Source: Microvelia longipes (Eukaryota; Arthropoda; Insecta; Hemiptera; Veliidae). Taken from it: a stretch of 64,000 nt of DNA. Shown in pieces: positions 32,575-43,439 of this stretch. The stretch spans positions 49,454,571-49,518,570 of the forward strand of contig JACMZG010001914.1 in the NCBI GenBank assembly GCA_018340805.1, read 5' to 3'. Position numbers and translations under genes: made by a program. Under the pieces are notes generated by a model, which saw nothing but the letters and a program-made list of their open reading frames with translations, made no database searches and was not told where the DNA came from. The first letter of the stretch is position 1, and each line of letters opens with the position of its first letter.

Positions 32575-35500
32575 CTACACTCCTTGTCATCATAAGCTAA
32601 GTAAGTTTTTAGCTTATGGTTTAAGCCTCAGCAAAAAACTTCATTGGTTTCATAAGCTAAGTAAGTTTTCAGCCTTAGCTAATAACTTTCATAGTTTCAT
32701 AAGCTAAGTTAGTTTTCAGTTTAGGGTTTCAGCCTAAGCTAATAACTTCCTTGGTTTTATAAGCTAAGTAAGTTTTCAGCCTGCTAAAAACTTCCTTGTT
32801 TCATAAGCTAAGTAAGTTTTCACCTCAGCTAAAAACTTCAGCTTGCTTTCCTTGGTTTCATAAGCTAAGTAAGTTTTCAGCCTCAGCAAAAAACTTCCTT
32901 GGTTTCATAAGCTAAGTAAGATTTCAGCCTCAGCAAAAAACTTCCTTGGTTTCATAACTAAAAAAGTTTTCAGACTCAGCAAAAAAACTTCCTTGGTTTT
33001 ATAAGCTAAAAAAGTTTTCAGACTCAGCAAAAAACTTCCTTGGTTTCATAAGCTAAGTAAGTTTTTCAACCTCAGCAAAAAACTTCCTTGGTTTCATAAG
33101 CTAAGTAAGGTTTTCAACCTCAGCAAAAAACTTCCTTGGTTTCATAACTAAGTAAGTTTTCAGCCAGCTAAAAACTTTGGTTCATAAGCTAAGTAAGTTT
33201 TCCAGCCTCAGCTAAAAACTTCTTGGTTTCATAAGCTAAGTAAGTTTTCAGCCTCAGCAAAAAACTTCCTTAGTTTCATAAGCTAAGTAAGTTTTCAGCT
33301 TCAGCAAAAAACTTCCTTGGTTTCATAAGCTAAGTAAGTTTTCAGCTTATGGTTTCAGCCTCAGCTAAAAACTTCCTTAGTTTCATAAGCTAAGTAAGTT
33401 TTCAGCCTCAGCAAAAAACTTCCTTGGTTTCATAAGCTAAGTAAGTTTTCAGTCTCAGCAAAAAACTTCCTTAGTTTCATAAGCTAAGTAAGTTTCAGCC
33501 TCAGTAAAAAACTTCCTTGGTTCATAAGCTAAGTAAGTTTTCAGCCTCAGTAAAAAACTTCCTTGGTTTCATAAGCTAAGTAAGTTTTCAGCCTCAGCAA
33601 AAAACTTCCTTCAGCTAAGCCTCAAGGTTTCAAAGCTCAGAAAAAACTTCCTTGTTTCATAAGCTAAGTAAGTTTTTCAGCCTCAGCAAAAAACTTCCTG
33701 GTTTCATAAGCTAAGTAAGTTTTCAGCCTCAGCAAAAAACTTCCTTGGTTTCATAAGCTAAGTAAGTTTTCAGCCTCAGCAAAAAACTTCCTTGGTTTCA
33801 TAAGCTAAGTAAGTTTTCAGCCTCAGCAAAAACTTCCTTGGTTTCATAAGCTAAGTAAGTTTTTCAACCTCAGCAAAAAAACTTCCTTGGTTTCATAAGC
33901 TAAGTAAGGTTTTTAGCTTATGGTTTAAGCCTCAGCTAATTACTTCTTTGGATTCATCAGCTAAGTAAGTTTTCAGCTTATGTTTCAGCCTCAGCTAAAA
34001 ACTTCCTTGGTTTTCATAAGCTAAGTAAGGTTTTCAGCCTCAGCTAAAAACTTCCTTGGTTTCATAAGCTAAGTAAGTTTTCAGCCTCAGCAAAAAACTT
34101 CCTTAGTTTTTCATAAGCTAAGTAAGTTTTTTCAGCTCAGCAAAAACTTCCTTGGTTTCATAGCTAAGTAAGTTTTCAGCCTCAGCTAAAACTTCCTTAG
34201 TTTCATAAGCTAAGTAAGTTTTCAGCCTCAGCAAAAAACATCCTTGGTTTCATAAGCTAAGTAAGTTTTCAGCCTCAGCAAAAAACTTCCTTAGTTTGAT
34301 AGCTAAGTAAGTTTTCAGCCCAGCAAAAACTTCCTTGGTTTCATAAGCTAAGTAAGTTTTCAGCCTCAGCAAAAACTTCCTTGTTTCATAAGCTAAGTTT
34401 TCAATTCCTTGGTTTCATAAGCTAAGTTTTTCAGCCTCAGCAAAAAACTCCTTGGTTTCATAAGCTAAGTAATTTTCAGCCTCAGCAAAAACTGCCTTGG
34501 TTTCATAAGCTAAGTAAGTTTTCAGCCTCAGCAAAAAACTTCCTTGGTTTCATAAGCTAAGTAAGTTTTCAACCTCAGCAAAAAACTTCCTTGGTTTCAT
34601 AAGCTAAGTAAGTTTTTAGCTTATGGCTTAAGCCTCAGCTAATTACTTCTTTGGATTCATCAGCTAAGTAAGTTTTCAGCTTATGGTTTCAGCCTCAGCT
34701 AAAATAAGCTTCCTTAAACTTCCTTGGTTTCATAAGCTAAGTAAGTTTCAGCCTCAGCAAAAAACTTCCTTAGTTTCATAAGCTAAGTAAGTTTTCAGCT
34801 TCAGCAAAAAACTCCTTGGTTTCATAAGCTAAGTAAGTTTCATGGTTTTAGCCTCAGCTAAAAACTTCCTTAGTTTCATAAGCTAAGTAAGTTTTCAGCC
34901 TCAGCAAAAAACTTCCTTGTTTCATAAGCTAAGTAAGTTTTCAGCCTCAGCAAAAAACCTTCCTTGGTTTCATAAGCTAAGTAAGTTTCAGCCTCAGCAA
35001 AAAACTTCCTTGGTTTCATAAGCTAAGTAAGTTTTCAGCCTCAGCAAAAAACTTCCTTGGTTTCATAAGCTAAGTAAGTTTTCAACCTCAGCAAAAAACT
35101 TCCTTGGTTTCATAAGCTAAGTAAGTTTTTAGCTTATGGTTTAAGCCTCAGCTAAATACTTCCTTGGATTCATCAGCTAAGTAAGTTTTCAGCTTATGGT
35201 TTCAGCCTCAGCTAAAAACTTCCTTGGTTTCATAAGCTAAGTAAGTTTTCAGCCTCAGCTAAAAACTTCTTGGTTTATAAGCTAAGTAAGTTTTCAGCCT
35301 CAGCAAAAAACTTCCTTAGTTTCAAAGCTAAGTAAGTTTTCAGCTTCAGCAAAAAACCTTCCTTGGTTCATAAGCTAAGTAAGTTTTCAGCTCAGCTAAA
35401 AACTTCCTTAGTTTCATAAGCTAAGTAAGTTTTCAGCCTCACAAAAAAACATCTGGTTTTCAGCTCAGCAAAAAAAAATAAGCTAAGTAAGTTTCAGCCT

Positions 35501-37330
35501 CAGCAAAAAACTCCTTGGTTTCATAAGCTAAGTAAGTTTTTCAGCCCAGCAAAAAAACTTCCTTGGTTTCATAGCTAAGTAAGTTTTCAGCTCAAAAAAA
35601 CTTCCTTGTTTCAAGTAAGTAAGTTTTCAGCTCAGCAAAACTTCTTGTTTCATAAGCTAAGTAGTTTTCAGCTCTTTGGTTTCATAATAAGTAAGTTTCA
35701 GCAAGCAAAACTTCCTTGGTTTCATAAGCTAAGTAAGTTTCACCTCAGCAAAAAACTTCCTTGGTTCATAAGCTAAGTAAGTTTTTAGCTTATGGCTTAA
35801 GCCTCAGCTAATTACTTCTTTGGATTCATCAGCTAAGTAAGGTTTTCAGCTTATGGTTTCAGCCTCAGCTAAAAACTTCCTTGGTTTCATAAGCTAGTAA
35901 GTTTTCAGCCTCAGTAAAAACTTCCTTGGTTTCATAAGCTAAGTAAGTTTTCAGCCTCAGCAAAAAACTTCCTTAGTTTCATAAGCTAAGTAAGTTTTCA
36001 GCTTCAGCAAAAACTTCCTTGTTTCATAAGCAAGAAGTTTTCAGCTTATGGTTTCAGCCTCAGCTAAAACTTCCTTAGTTTCATAGCTAAGTAAGTTTTC
36101 AGCCTCAGCAAAAAACTTCCTTGGTTTCATAAGCTAAGTAAGTTTTCCGGTCTCAGCAAAAAACTTCCTTAGTTTCATAAGCTAAGTAAGTTTTCAGCCT
36201 CAGCTAAAAACTTCCTTGGTTTCATAAGCTAAGTAAGTTTTCAGCCTCAGTAAAAACTTCCTTTTTCATAAGCTAAGTAAGTTTTCAGCCCTCAGCAAAA
36301 AAACTTCCCTTGGTTTCATAAGCTTAAGTAAGTTTTCAGTCTCAGCAAAATTCCTTAGTTTGATAAGCTAAGTAAGTTTTCAGCAGCCTCAGCAAAAACT
36401 TCCTTGGTTTCATAGCTAAGTAAGTTCAGCCTCAGCAAAAAACTTCTTGTTTCATAAGCTAAGTAAGTTTTCAGCCTCAGCAAAAAACTATCCTTGGTTT
36501 TCATAAGCTAAGTAGTTTTCAGCCGCAAAAAAACTTCCCTTGTTCATAAGCTAAGTAAGTTTTTCAGCCTCAGCAAAAAACTTTTTTTCACAGTAAAGCT
36601 CAGAAAACTTCTTGGTTTCATAAGCTAGTAAGTTTTCAACCTCAGCAAAAACTTCCTTGGTTTCATAAGCTAAGTAAGTTTTAGCTTAGGTTAAGCCTCT
36701 CCTTGGTTTCAGCTAAGTAAGGTTCACTTCAGCCTCAGCTAAAAACTTCTTGTTTCATAGCTAAGTAAGTTTCAAGCAAAAAACTCCTTGTTTAATCTAA
36801 GTTTTCAGCGCAAAAAACTTTCTTGGTTTCATAAGCTAAGTAGTTTTCAGCCTCAGCAAAAAAGCTTTTGTTTTCATAAGCTAGTAAGTTTTCAGCCTCA
36901 GGCAAAAAACTTCCTTAGTTTCATAAGCTAAGTAAGTTTTCAGCCTCAGCAAAAACTTCCTTGGTTTCATAACTAAGGTAAGTTTTCAACCTCAGCAAAA
37001 AACTTCCTTGGTTTCATAAGCTAAGTAAGTTTTCAGCCTCAGCAAAACTTCCTTGGTTTCATAAGCTAAGTAAGTTTTCAGCTTTAGCAAAAAACTTCCT
37101 TGGTTTCATAAGCTAAGTAAGTTTTCAGCCTCAGCAAAAAACTTCCTTGGTTTCATAAGCTAAGTAAGTTTTCAGCCTCAGCAAAAAACTTCCTTGGTTT
37201 CATAAGCTATGTAAGTTTTCAACCTCAGCAAAAAACTTCCTTGGTTTCATAAGCTAAGTAAGTTTTTAGCTTATGGTTTAAGCCTCAGCTAATTACTTCC
37301 TTGGATTCAAAAAGTGAAGGAAATTGAGCC
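32575..37330. repeat. 47-bp satellite, ~4.75 kb, with higher-order variants
   Basis: About 100 copies of a unit containing TTCATAAGCTAAGTAAGTTT, TCAGCCTCAGCAAAAAACTT and CCTTGGT. A variant block with TTTAGCTTATGGTTTAAGCC and CTAATTACTTCTTTGGATTC recurs near 33905, 34612, 35130, 35787 and 37262 (degenerate near 36680), 0.5-0.7 kb apart, indicating higher-order organisation. 35420-36820 has many small deletions. Confidence 0.97.
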
Positions 37331-37799
37331 TCAGTTAAAATCTTCCTTCGTTAAATTAATAATTTAATTTTTTAAATAATTATAATAAAAAAAATAATAA
37401 AAATCCCTTAGTTACAACAAGCAAAAAAAGTTTTGAGCTTAGGGTTGAGGCTGAACTAAAAACCATAATAGAGAAATGCTGTTCGTTCAACTTATAAATA
37501 AAGAAATAATAAAAACTTACGAGACGTAAATAAAGCATTGCTAAGCCGAAAACAAACATACCTGAAACCAAAGAATAAAACATTATATTATTAAAGAGCT
37601 AATTGGGTAAGAGTTGATAGACAAGCCCCAACTGTAACACATTACTGACTTCCTGGAACGATACATACAATCCATAGTTAGGATAAAGGCCCCTCATTAC
37701 TAGTGCTTAGAAAATTAAACGTTGTATGATTGTATGTTGTATGTTTAAAGAAGTCCACACATCAAATTTTCCTCTATTCGCGATTCAAATAGATAGTTG
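37331..37799. other. Unassigned sequence
   Basis: No gene or repeat recognised. Confidence 0.4.
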
Positions 37800-38789
37800 T
37801 AAGGTTTGGCAATACCAATGGCGGAAAACGAAAGGGTGATCATTTTGTTATAATAGGATTAGCATGGGAGCCAATAAAAATTCTTCTTTTATTTCTTTAT
37901 TGTTCGTTAATTTGTGATAAATGAGGTAAAGATTAATAGAACGACCATCGGTGCTAAAAAAAATTTCCAATTTTTCACAGATAAATAACTTCGAATATTC
38001 TAGGATTTTAAATATAGAATCAGGCTCTTATCACTACACACTTGGATTTGTCTGATTTAAGCCAGAAATAATAGAACCTGAACGGATAATTTAAACAAAC
38101 ATTTTACAAAAAAGTGAATTTATTGAGATATTAATTATTTTAGTGTGAAAATAAAATTGATTAAAAAATTATAACGCCATTACGGTGAAATCAGCTTGAT
38201 ATCAGTTAATTTAAATACCTTTACAACTATTAAACAATTCAATGCAATAAAAAGGTAATTTTGTGTGATTGTGCAAACTAAAAATATTCAAAGTAACATT
38301 ATTTCACAATAACTAAAATAAACCCTATATTGTGATTTTCACCTTCTTATCACTTAAAATGCTCGTGACAACCCAATGAATAGAAAACTCGTTTTTTTTA
38401 ATGAATAGTGATTCTACTGAGTTCATACGCCTAAAATTAATTAAATTAAAGCACTTTGAAAAAAAAAAATTATATAAATGATCGTCACAAATAATAAAAA
38501 CCAAAATAACCCCCATAAGGAACAACGATCACCCTTTCTTTATCAATTTCTTATCAGCGACTGTGGCGCTGATAAGTAGTCATTACGTTCCTTAGGCATT
38601 ATATTACCGGGAACACGGAATTGTTTTGTTCCAGTCCTCCATTCCTCTCTCCTCTTCTTAATGCTTATTTCGACTATTTAAAATTAATATATAATTAATA
38701 AAAGAAAATATTTATTGGCTCCCATGCTATCCTATTATAACAAAATTGATCACCCTTTCGTTTTCCCGTCATTGGTATTGCCAACCTTA
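37800..38789. mobile_element. Foldback element, ~95-bp terminal inverted repeats
   Basis: The left end TAAGGTTTGGCAATACCAAT and right end ATTGGTATTGCCAACCTTA are inverted. Pairing continues through CGAAAGGGTGATC, TTTTGTTATAATAGGAT and AGCATGGGAGCCAATAAA. Internally, GATCACCCTTTCTTTATC repeats a terminal word at ~38527, and a perfect hairpin CTTATCAGCG/CGCTGATAAG lies at 38550-38577. The 66-codon minus-strand frame inside shows no transposase motif. Confidence 0.85.
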
Positions 38790-39304
38790 AATAATAAAAT
38801 ATATTTAAAATAAAATTAAATATTTTTTTACAGCTTAATATATTTTTTCAAACACATTTAATCATTTTATGAGCCAATTTTTATTTGGAAAACTGCAAAT
38901 ACTCTATTAGAACCAGGATATAATTTTTGGAAAAAAACATTTCTTGAAAGAAAATTCGCCAAAACTTAATTAGTTGTCATAAAGACAGGAGATTGCTTGG
39001 TGAATTATCGTGCAACGTCAACAGACATTTCTTTCTCAAACAGAAAGAGGTTTAAAGCAAAAAAAAAATTAAAGCTAACTTTTCAAACCAACAGCTAAAA
39101 GAAATATTGACAGCAATAAGTCATGCTAACTAACTTTTAAATAATTAGACTGCTCAGAAAAAACTTAACTAAATTTTACAACAAACTACATTACAAAACT
39201 AACTTAGCATGCTTATAGTTATAAGAAAACAAGAGGTTTCGGCCTGTTAGCAGTTCCGCGGACACGGTTTTAGCGCTTCCGCGGATGGTTATAGTAATTT
39301 ATCA
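38790..39304. other. Unassigned sequence
   Basis: GAAAGAAAATTCGCCAAAAC at 38944 resembles the CGCTAAA tip of FB1-like elements; otherwise nothing recognised. Confidence 0.4.
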
Positions 39305-40005
39305 TTATCATTTGATACTACCCCGAGTTTTTGCAAAACATGAAATAGTTGACACAATATAATGTGCGAGAGACACTAGGAAATGTAACAAGCAAAAATG
39401 CAATGTTACATCTGGAACTGTTCCATCATTCGACATTCGTCATCATTGATGGCTCGACATAATGTCATGTCCCACTCTGTTTCGTTACGTCTAAACTCAT
39501 CAGGGTGCCGACAAGGCCTGAACCACTCTGACCTTCAATTAATTCCGAAGAATATAATGTGAAGTACTTACCAGAGACGAGCGGTGCTCTCTTACCGCCA
39601 TCATGCATGACAAGCAAAACATATATCATTTGACAGTTCCCAGATGTAGCATTGCATTTTGCTTGTTACATTTCCTAGGTGTCTCTCGCACAATTATATT
39701 GTGTCAACTATTCATGTTTTGCAAAACTCGGTAGTATCAAATGAATATGTTTTGCTTGCCATGCATATGACGGTAAGAGAGCACCGCTCGTCTCTGGTAA
39801 ATACTTTACATTATATTCTTCGGAATTATTGAAGGTCAGAGTGAGAGTTCAGGAGCTCTGTCGGCGCCTGATGAGTTAGACGTAAACGAAACAAGAGTGG
39901 GACATGACGGAATGCGAAATGATGGAACAGTTCCCAGATGTAGCATTGCATTTGCTTGTTACATTTCCTAGGTGTCTCTCGCACAATTATATTGTGTCAA
40001 TTTAT
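39305..40005. mobile_element. Mosaic foldback element with a third partial arm
   Basis: The left end ATTTGATACTACC...AAACATGAAATAGTTGACAC up to TGTTACATCTGGAACTGT (39307-39420) is inverted at 39633-39745. The adjacent segment 39423-39622 is inverted at ~39745-39925. The first segment's inner part then recurs a third time at 39926-40000 (AGTTCCCAGATGTAGCATTG ... CTCTCGCACAATTATATTG). This order implies at least one duplication or template switch. A weak tRNA-like word sits on the minus strand near 39500-39530. Confidence 0.8.
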
Positions 40006-40012
40006 CAGTTCG

Positions 40013-40258
40013 TTATATTACTGGTTTATACATAAGTAGCATACTGCCGCGATATAAGGAAATTTTCAAATTTATTATAGTACGACACACAGCTAAAATC
40101 AGTTGACAGCGAGGGAAATAGTGTTGAGGAACCAATAAGGTTGGCCTGATTTGAAATTAAGGGCGAGGTTTAACACGCAGGACTAACCCCAATGACTCCC
40201 TGGCGTTATTATCCCGCGCTGTCAACTGATTTTAGCCGTGTGTCTTACTATAGTCAAA
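40013..40258. mobile_element. MITE M1, copy 2 (with shared flank)
   Basis: Ends TAGTACGACACACAGCTAAA and TTTTAGCCGTGTGTCTTACT. The upstream part from TTACTGGTTTATACATAAGT and the downstream TATAGTCAAA...GATTTG both match copy 1, so the two copies descend from one insertion inside an older repeat. Confidence 0.85.
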
Positions 40259-40300
40259 CTACGTGATTTGATAACATTACGTCAATCAATAACATGTTTT

Positions 40301-40326
40301 GATTGACATATATATGTCAATCAATA
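40301..40326. repeat. Palindrome
   Basis: TTGATTGACATA/TATGTCAATCAA around a central TATA. Confidence 0.8.
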
Positions 40327-40484
40327 AAACCGGAACTAAGACTGATAATACGATAAAACTTTATACTTGTGAACCATTCATAGAAGTACACTTATTAAAC
40401 AATTTCAGTCCAATCTTAACACTTTATAAATATTTGTAATTGACGTCACATATATTTCATAAACAAAAGGGTTCGGGACATAAA

Positions 40485-40920
40485 CAAGGTTGATTTATGT
40501 ATTTGTATGTCACACATATACAGACAAAAATACATGGACACACACACACATATACAGACAAACATACATGGACACACACACATATACAGACAAACATACA
40601 TGGACACACACATACATATACAGACACACACATACAAACAGCATGATAAAAACCACTCAGAACGTTATATAAATTCCTGAAACGGATAATTGCGATAAAC
40701 CTCGATTTCGATTTTTTCTTATACCTACGGGTAGTATAAGAACAATTTCTTATACCTACGGGTACTATAAGAACAATTTCTTATACCTACGGGTAGTATA
40801 AGAACAATTCCTTATACCTACGGGTAGTATAAGAACAATTTCTTATACCTACGGGTAGTATAAGAACAATTTCTTATACCTACTTTTCCTTAGGAGGTAA
40901 GGAAAAGTAAAAAATGAAAA
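40485..40920 (+). repeat. Dispersed repeat R2, copy 3, with two internal tandem expansions
   Basis: The R2 core AAATTCCTGAAACGGATAAT, CCTCGATTTCGATTTTTTCT and AGGAAAAGTAAAAAATG brackets six copies of a 31-bp unit (TTCTTATACCTACGGGTAGT plus ATAAGAACAAT, ~40710-40880). The R2 leader is also amplified, as about four ~30-bp units with ACAGACAAACATACATGGAC (~40510-40640). Confidence 0.85.
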
Positions 40921-41441
40921 ATGCGAACATACTGTAGAGAAGGTAAGTGAAGTTACCTACCTAGCCCCTGGCTATTTGCATCAAGTCCATCGTGTTTATA
41001 GCTTCCTAGGACTGGACTAGATAAAGTTAAATAGCTACTTTTCACCTAGGAGCTTTAAACTCCACCGCTAAGCTACCATAGAGGAAGTTAGATAGCAAAC
41101 CTTCTGCCATCCTTATCCACTCAAAAGCTTAAAACAAATTACTCATAAACCAAAAAAAAGAGCACCACATTAAGTACTTCAAGTATTTTCAGTTTCTTAT
41201 TCGAATCTCTAAAGTAAAATTGAGCTTGTGAGGTTAGGGTCATAAAGGGTAGAGGGGTGGATTTTTGGAAGAGGGGGAGAGGGTGGATTATAAGCCGGCC
41301 CTTGAAAAAATGTGAATCATTTTGTACTACTTCAACCATATTTTTCTAAAAATATACCTTAAATTATTTAGTCTGTCTATGGATTTTATTCCACTAATTT
41401 AGTTCAAGCCAAATTTTATATTTAAGTAAAATTTCAACATT
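40921..41441. other. Unassigned sequence
   Basis: No gene or repeat recognised. Confidence 0.4.
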
Positions 41442-41572
41442 TACCCAACCACGCCAAGGAGTATCACCACTGGGTGATCCTCTATCAAGACTGCCAAGTC
41501 ACTTTAACCAACATTAGCACTTATGTCAAATACATTTATTGTAGACAATATCAATAAAGTTAAAAAAAAAAT
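41442..41572 (-). repeat. Dispersed repeat R6, unexpanded copy
   Basis: AACCACGCCAAGGAGTATCA, CACTGGGTGATCC, ACTGCCAAGTCACTTTAACC and ATTTATTGTAGACAATATCA are the reverse complement of 53996-54262, but with a single copy of the segment that is tandem there. Confidence 0.8.
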
Positions 41573-41665
41573 GTCTATGAAGCCCTTTATATGATTGCGC
41601 ATGATCAAAATTTTATAAAATCGCTCATATTTCATTTCTTTTAAACAAGTGATTATTTAAAAAAT

Positions 41666-41706
41666 AACGTGTACCTACGGGGTTCACGACTCCGTAGGTC
41701 GTGTAC
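41666..41706. repeat. Hairpin with CCTACGG/CCGTAGG arms
   Basis: GTACCTACGGGGTTCACGAC then TCCGTAGGTCGTGTAC. It contains the TACCTACGG word of R2. Confidence 0.5.
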
Positions 41707-41928
41707 TAATCATGTGAGATTTTTTTTTTTAAAGTTGATGCAATGTTCTATACGAGTGCAGACTGTTGTCCATAGTTTTTTGCGAATTTTAATAGATATA
41801 TTCCACTTGGAATAGGCAGACAATGCTTTATCTTAATAATTTAAGGTGAAAATTGGTTTGAAGTGGTACAAAATAAGTCATGTTTTTAGACCTGGTGCTT
41901 GAACCTATTACTGATCAAGAAAAGAAGG

Positions 41929-41929
<1 letters not shown>

Positions 41930-41973
<44 letters not shown>

Positions 41974-41990
41974 TATATATATATATTATA
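41930..41990. repeat. TG then TA microsatellite
   Basis: GTGTGTGTGTAT passing into TA. Confidence 0.95.
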
Positions 41991-42394
41991 AAAGGTTATA
42001 TAAAACAAAATCATGAGTTTTAGATGTATGATAGAATTAATTTAGAAAATCAGGCCAACTCATCATTTAAATATTATTAATACAAAAGTCCTCAACCAAA
42101 AAAACCTAATAAAAGTGAAAAAGATATTGAGATGTGGTTAGGAGTGAGAGTGCCATACTGTGCCCACCCAACTGCAACACTGCCTTTGGAAAAACAACTT
42201 GAATTTCCTTCCCTACCATTGTAGCGGCAGGAAAAACACCCGCACAAAAACCTTTCTCTGGTTTACTCTTCCAAATTTTAATATTTACACAAACTCATAA
42301 TAAGTTTAAATAATAAAAAGGAAAACAGTGGATGAATAGAAAATATTCTGCTAGGCGTGGGACAACGCATTCACGCTTATTTTATTTATATGCA

Positions 42395-42560
42395 TTATAC
42401 ATTTTTACTCTTTCTCTTTTATATCGTAGGTATATAGGAAAAGTATTGTATTCGCAAAAACTCCGAATCCGGGATGACACCATAATTATCAATTTCAGGT
42501 GTTTTAAAAGTGTTTTCCACAAAGTTTTTAGTCTGTATGTGTGTTTGTTATCTAGCTCCC
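42395..42560 (-). repeat. Dispersed repeat R2, copy 4
   Basis: Minus-orientation: TCGTAGGTATATAGGAAAAG, TATTCGCAAAAACTCCGAAT, CCGGGATGACACC and TTTCAGGTGTTTTAAAAGTG. Closest in order to the copy at 52060-52290. Confidence 0.75.
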
Positions 42561-42671
42561 AGTGTATTTTTGCAAGACCTAAGTTGAAACTTAGTAAAAA
42601 AAAAACAGTCCCACACGGCCTCAGAGCTTGGCAAAAATTAATCGTACTAAATTTAATAATTACAACTAAAA

Positions 42672-42841
42672 TTAGCTATTAACATGCCCTCGATAGCCTA
42701 CTGTCCAGACGAACAAGACAAAAATGTTCCTACGGAACCACGGCGCGCCAAGCAGGCTCGCAAAGCGAAAGGACCTTGAAGTAGTTTCTAATAGTAGTAG
42801 GAAATCTAAAACTATTTGAACCAATCTCAATCGCACCATCC
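42672..42841 (+). mobile_element. FB1 arm fragment interrupted by M1
   Basis: CCTACTGTCCAGACGAACAAG, GAACCACGGCGCGCCAAGCA, GACCTTGAAGTAGT and CAATCTCAATCGCACCATCC parallel 15645-15790. The match continues after the inserted MITE as TAAGTGCCACTAACG (42993 onward; compare TAAGTGACGCAAACG at 15789). Confidence 0.75.
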
Positions 42842-42843
42842 TA

Positions 42844-42992
42844 TAGTACGACACACGGCAGAAGTCTGTTGACATCGTGGAAATATAATGCGAGGATAAC
42901 CACTTTGCCAATGAGGTTATTACATGATGTTAAACCACCCCCCCCCATTTCAAATCAGGATTAGCCGATGATTTTAGCCGTGTGTCGTACTG
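42844..42992. mobile_element. MITE M1, copy 3, with TA duplication
   Basis: 149 bp from TAGTACGACACACGGC to GCCGTGTGTCGTACTG. TA flanks both ends (42842-42843 and 42993-42994). Removing the element and one TA gives CATCCTAAGTGCC, matching the uninterrupted FB1 sequence ATCCTAAGTGACG. TA duplication with YAGTACGAC ends fits a Tc1/mariner-mobilised MITE. Confidence 0.85.
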
Positions 42993-42994
42993 TA

Positions 42995-43439
42995 AGTGCC
43001 ACTAACGTAATTATGATGGCATCACCAATGAGTAATAAAAAGGTTTCTTTTACTACACAGTGGAATCTCTGAAACAGACTTTCGTCACCCATACTATCAT
43101 CCTAGCGATTTTCTCCAAAGGAAATTCGCTATGAACTGAAAAGAAAGAGAGGATAACAACATTATATCACACAATAGACATTCCATGGAGTGAGAGAGGA
43201 CAAAGATGAGGTAGTCGGACAATAGAACACCACCCCGGATACTTGATATTACACCACAGTCTATCTTTATTCGCGAAATGGAAAATGTAACACTCGAACT
43301 AAATTAAAGTTCATTTACTAGTTTGATTAGATTCTTAAAATAGAAGTTGAGTTGAGGGTCGATAAAAGGATAATAGATCTTATTTTAACAACAGAGTAAA
43401 ATTTTCACGATAGTTAGACAACACTTTGAAGTTTAATTT
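42995..43439. other. Unassigned sequence
   Basis: Includes the near-palindrome AGCGATTTTCTCCAAAGGAA-ATTCGCT (43107-43132), like the tip at 31734. Nothing else recognised. Confidence 0.4.

Noticed and set aside
32575..37330. CRISPR-like array (47-bp regular repeats)
   Set aside because: Repeats are contiguous with no unique spacers, units drift freely, and the sequence is eukaryotic. It is a satellite.
42332..42682. 116-codon plus-strand frame
   Set aside because: Overlaps dispersed repeat R2 in the opposite orientation; composition follows the repeat and no domain is visible.
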